From CAMTWZ01 sp964412365 (GTDB lineage Bacteria > Bacteroidota > Rhodothermia > Balneolales > HLUCCA01): a DNA stretch of 13,470 nucleotides. The notes under the pieces are model-generated. The model had not been told where the DNA came from. It made no database searches and saw only the letters and a list, made by a program, of their open reading frames with translations. Where the stretch lies: the NCBI GenBank assembly GCA_964412365.1, contig CAYPOI010000073.1, forward strand, positions 1 to 13,470, given 5' to 3'. Below, in pieces: positions 13,396 through 13,470 of the stretch (the first letter of the stretch is position 1; every line of letters starts with the position of its first letter). The position numbers and the translations under genes were made by a program.

Positions 13396-13412
13396 CAACA
13401 GGGTTGCTGTTG
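13396..13412 (-). other. Small hairpin between 5S rRNA and the terminator
   Basis: CAACAG at 13396-13401 pairs with CTGTTG at 13407-13412 across five bases. It lies in the 5S 3' trailer and may help processing or simply precede the main terminator. Confidence 0.5.
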
Positions 13413-13426
13413 TAAAAATAAAAGAT

Positions 13427-13470
13427 GAGGCAGCGACCTACTCTTCCGCGAATTGCAGTACCATCGGCGC
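13427..13470 (-). rRNA. rrf: 5S ribosomal RNA, 3' part
   Basis: The minus strand from the right edge starts GCGCCGATGGTACTGC and continues through GAGAGTAGG-like AGAGTAGGTCGCTGCC, the conserved 3' third of bacterial 5S rRNA. The 5' part, and presumably 23S and 16S, lie beyond the window. The exact 3' end is estimated to within a few bases from the end of the terminal stem (CTGCCTC). Confidence 0.95.

Overview
The window looks like a chromosomal segment from a mid-GC (around 50%) member of the Bacteroidota/FCB group. This rests on the sub-family types of the proteins: an M23 lipoprotein with an HxC instead of HxH zinc motif, a ~575-residue aromatic amino acid hydroxylase, and a Sir2 protein with a worn zinc site. 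A Balneolia/Rhodothermia-like lineage is possible, but this is an impression from the sequence, not a database result. A 100-base run of N at 5820-5919 marks an assembly gap.

Layout. Positions 1-132 hold tandem repeats. On the minus strand, 3276 to 133 is a three-gene aromatic catabolic run: 4-hydroxyphenylpyruvate dioxygenase (hppD), homogentisate 1,2-dioxygenase (hmgA) and a flavin reductase-like protein. Divergent from hppD is an exported M23 endopeptidase lipoprotein (3362-4657, +). It converges on rimO (4644-5819, -), whose start is lost in the gap. Right of the gap are a possible 3' gene remnant (+) and a HisC-family aminotransferase (6028-7116, -). Divergent from that is an iron/pterin aromatic amino acid hydroxylase (7207-8934, +), followed closely by a short-chain dehydrogenase and a Gly-rich secreted protein of unknown function. 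On the minus strand, 13313 to 10249 is a second compact operon with overlapping genes: acyl-CoA dehydrogenase, Sir2/SIRT5-like deacylase, SGNH hydrolase. The right edge holds the 3' end of a 5S rRNA (-) and its terminator.

How the genes work together. The hydroxylase (Phe to Tyr), a candidate aminotransferase (Tyr to 4-hydroxyphenylpyruvate), HPPD (to homogentisate) and HGD (to maleylacetoacetate) form a nearly complete upper Phe/Tyr degradation route. It is split over two loci about 4 kb apart. Maleylacetoacetate isomerase, fumarylacetoacetase and pterin carbinolamine dehydratase are not in the window.

Most interesting signals. (1) A 22-bp block (21/22 identical, 17 contiguous) with a core AAAGCGCTTT palindrome lies just before the start codons of both the hydroxylase and hppD. 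It is a candidate shared operator for the pathway. (2) The three genes of the hppD run each end inside an 8-bp-period repeat array, so the repeats supply or overlap the stop codons. In the two internal spacers these arrays occur in both orientations and form long imperfect hairpins, and heptamer arrays accompany them in two of the three places.
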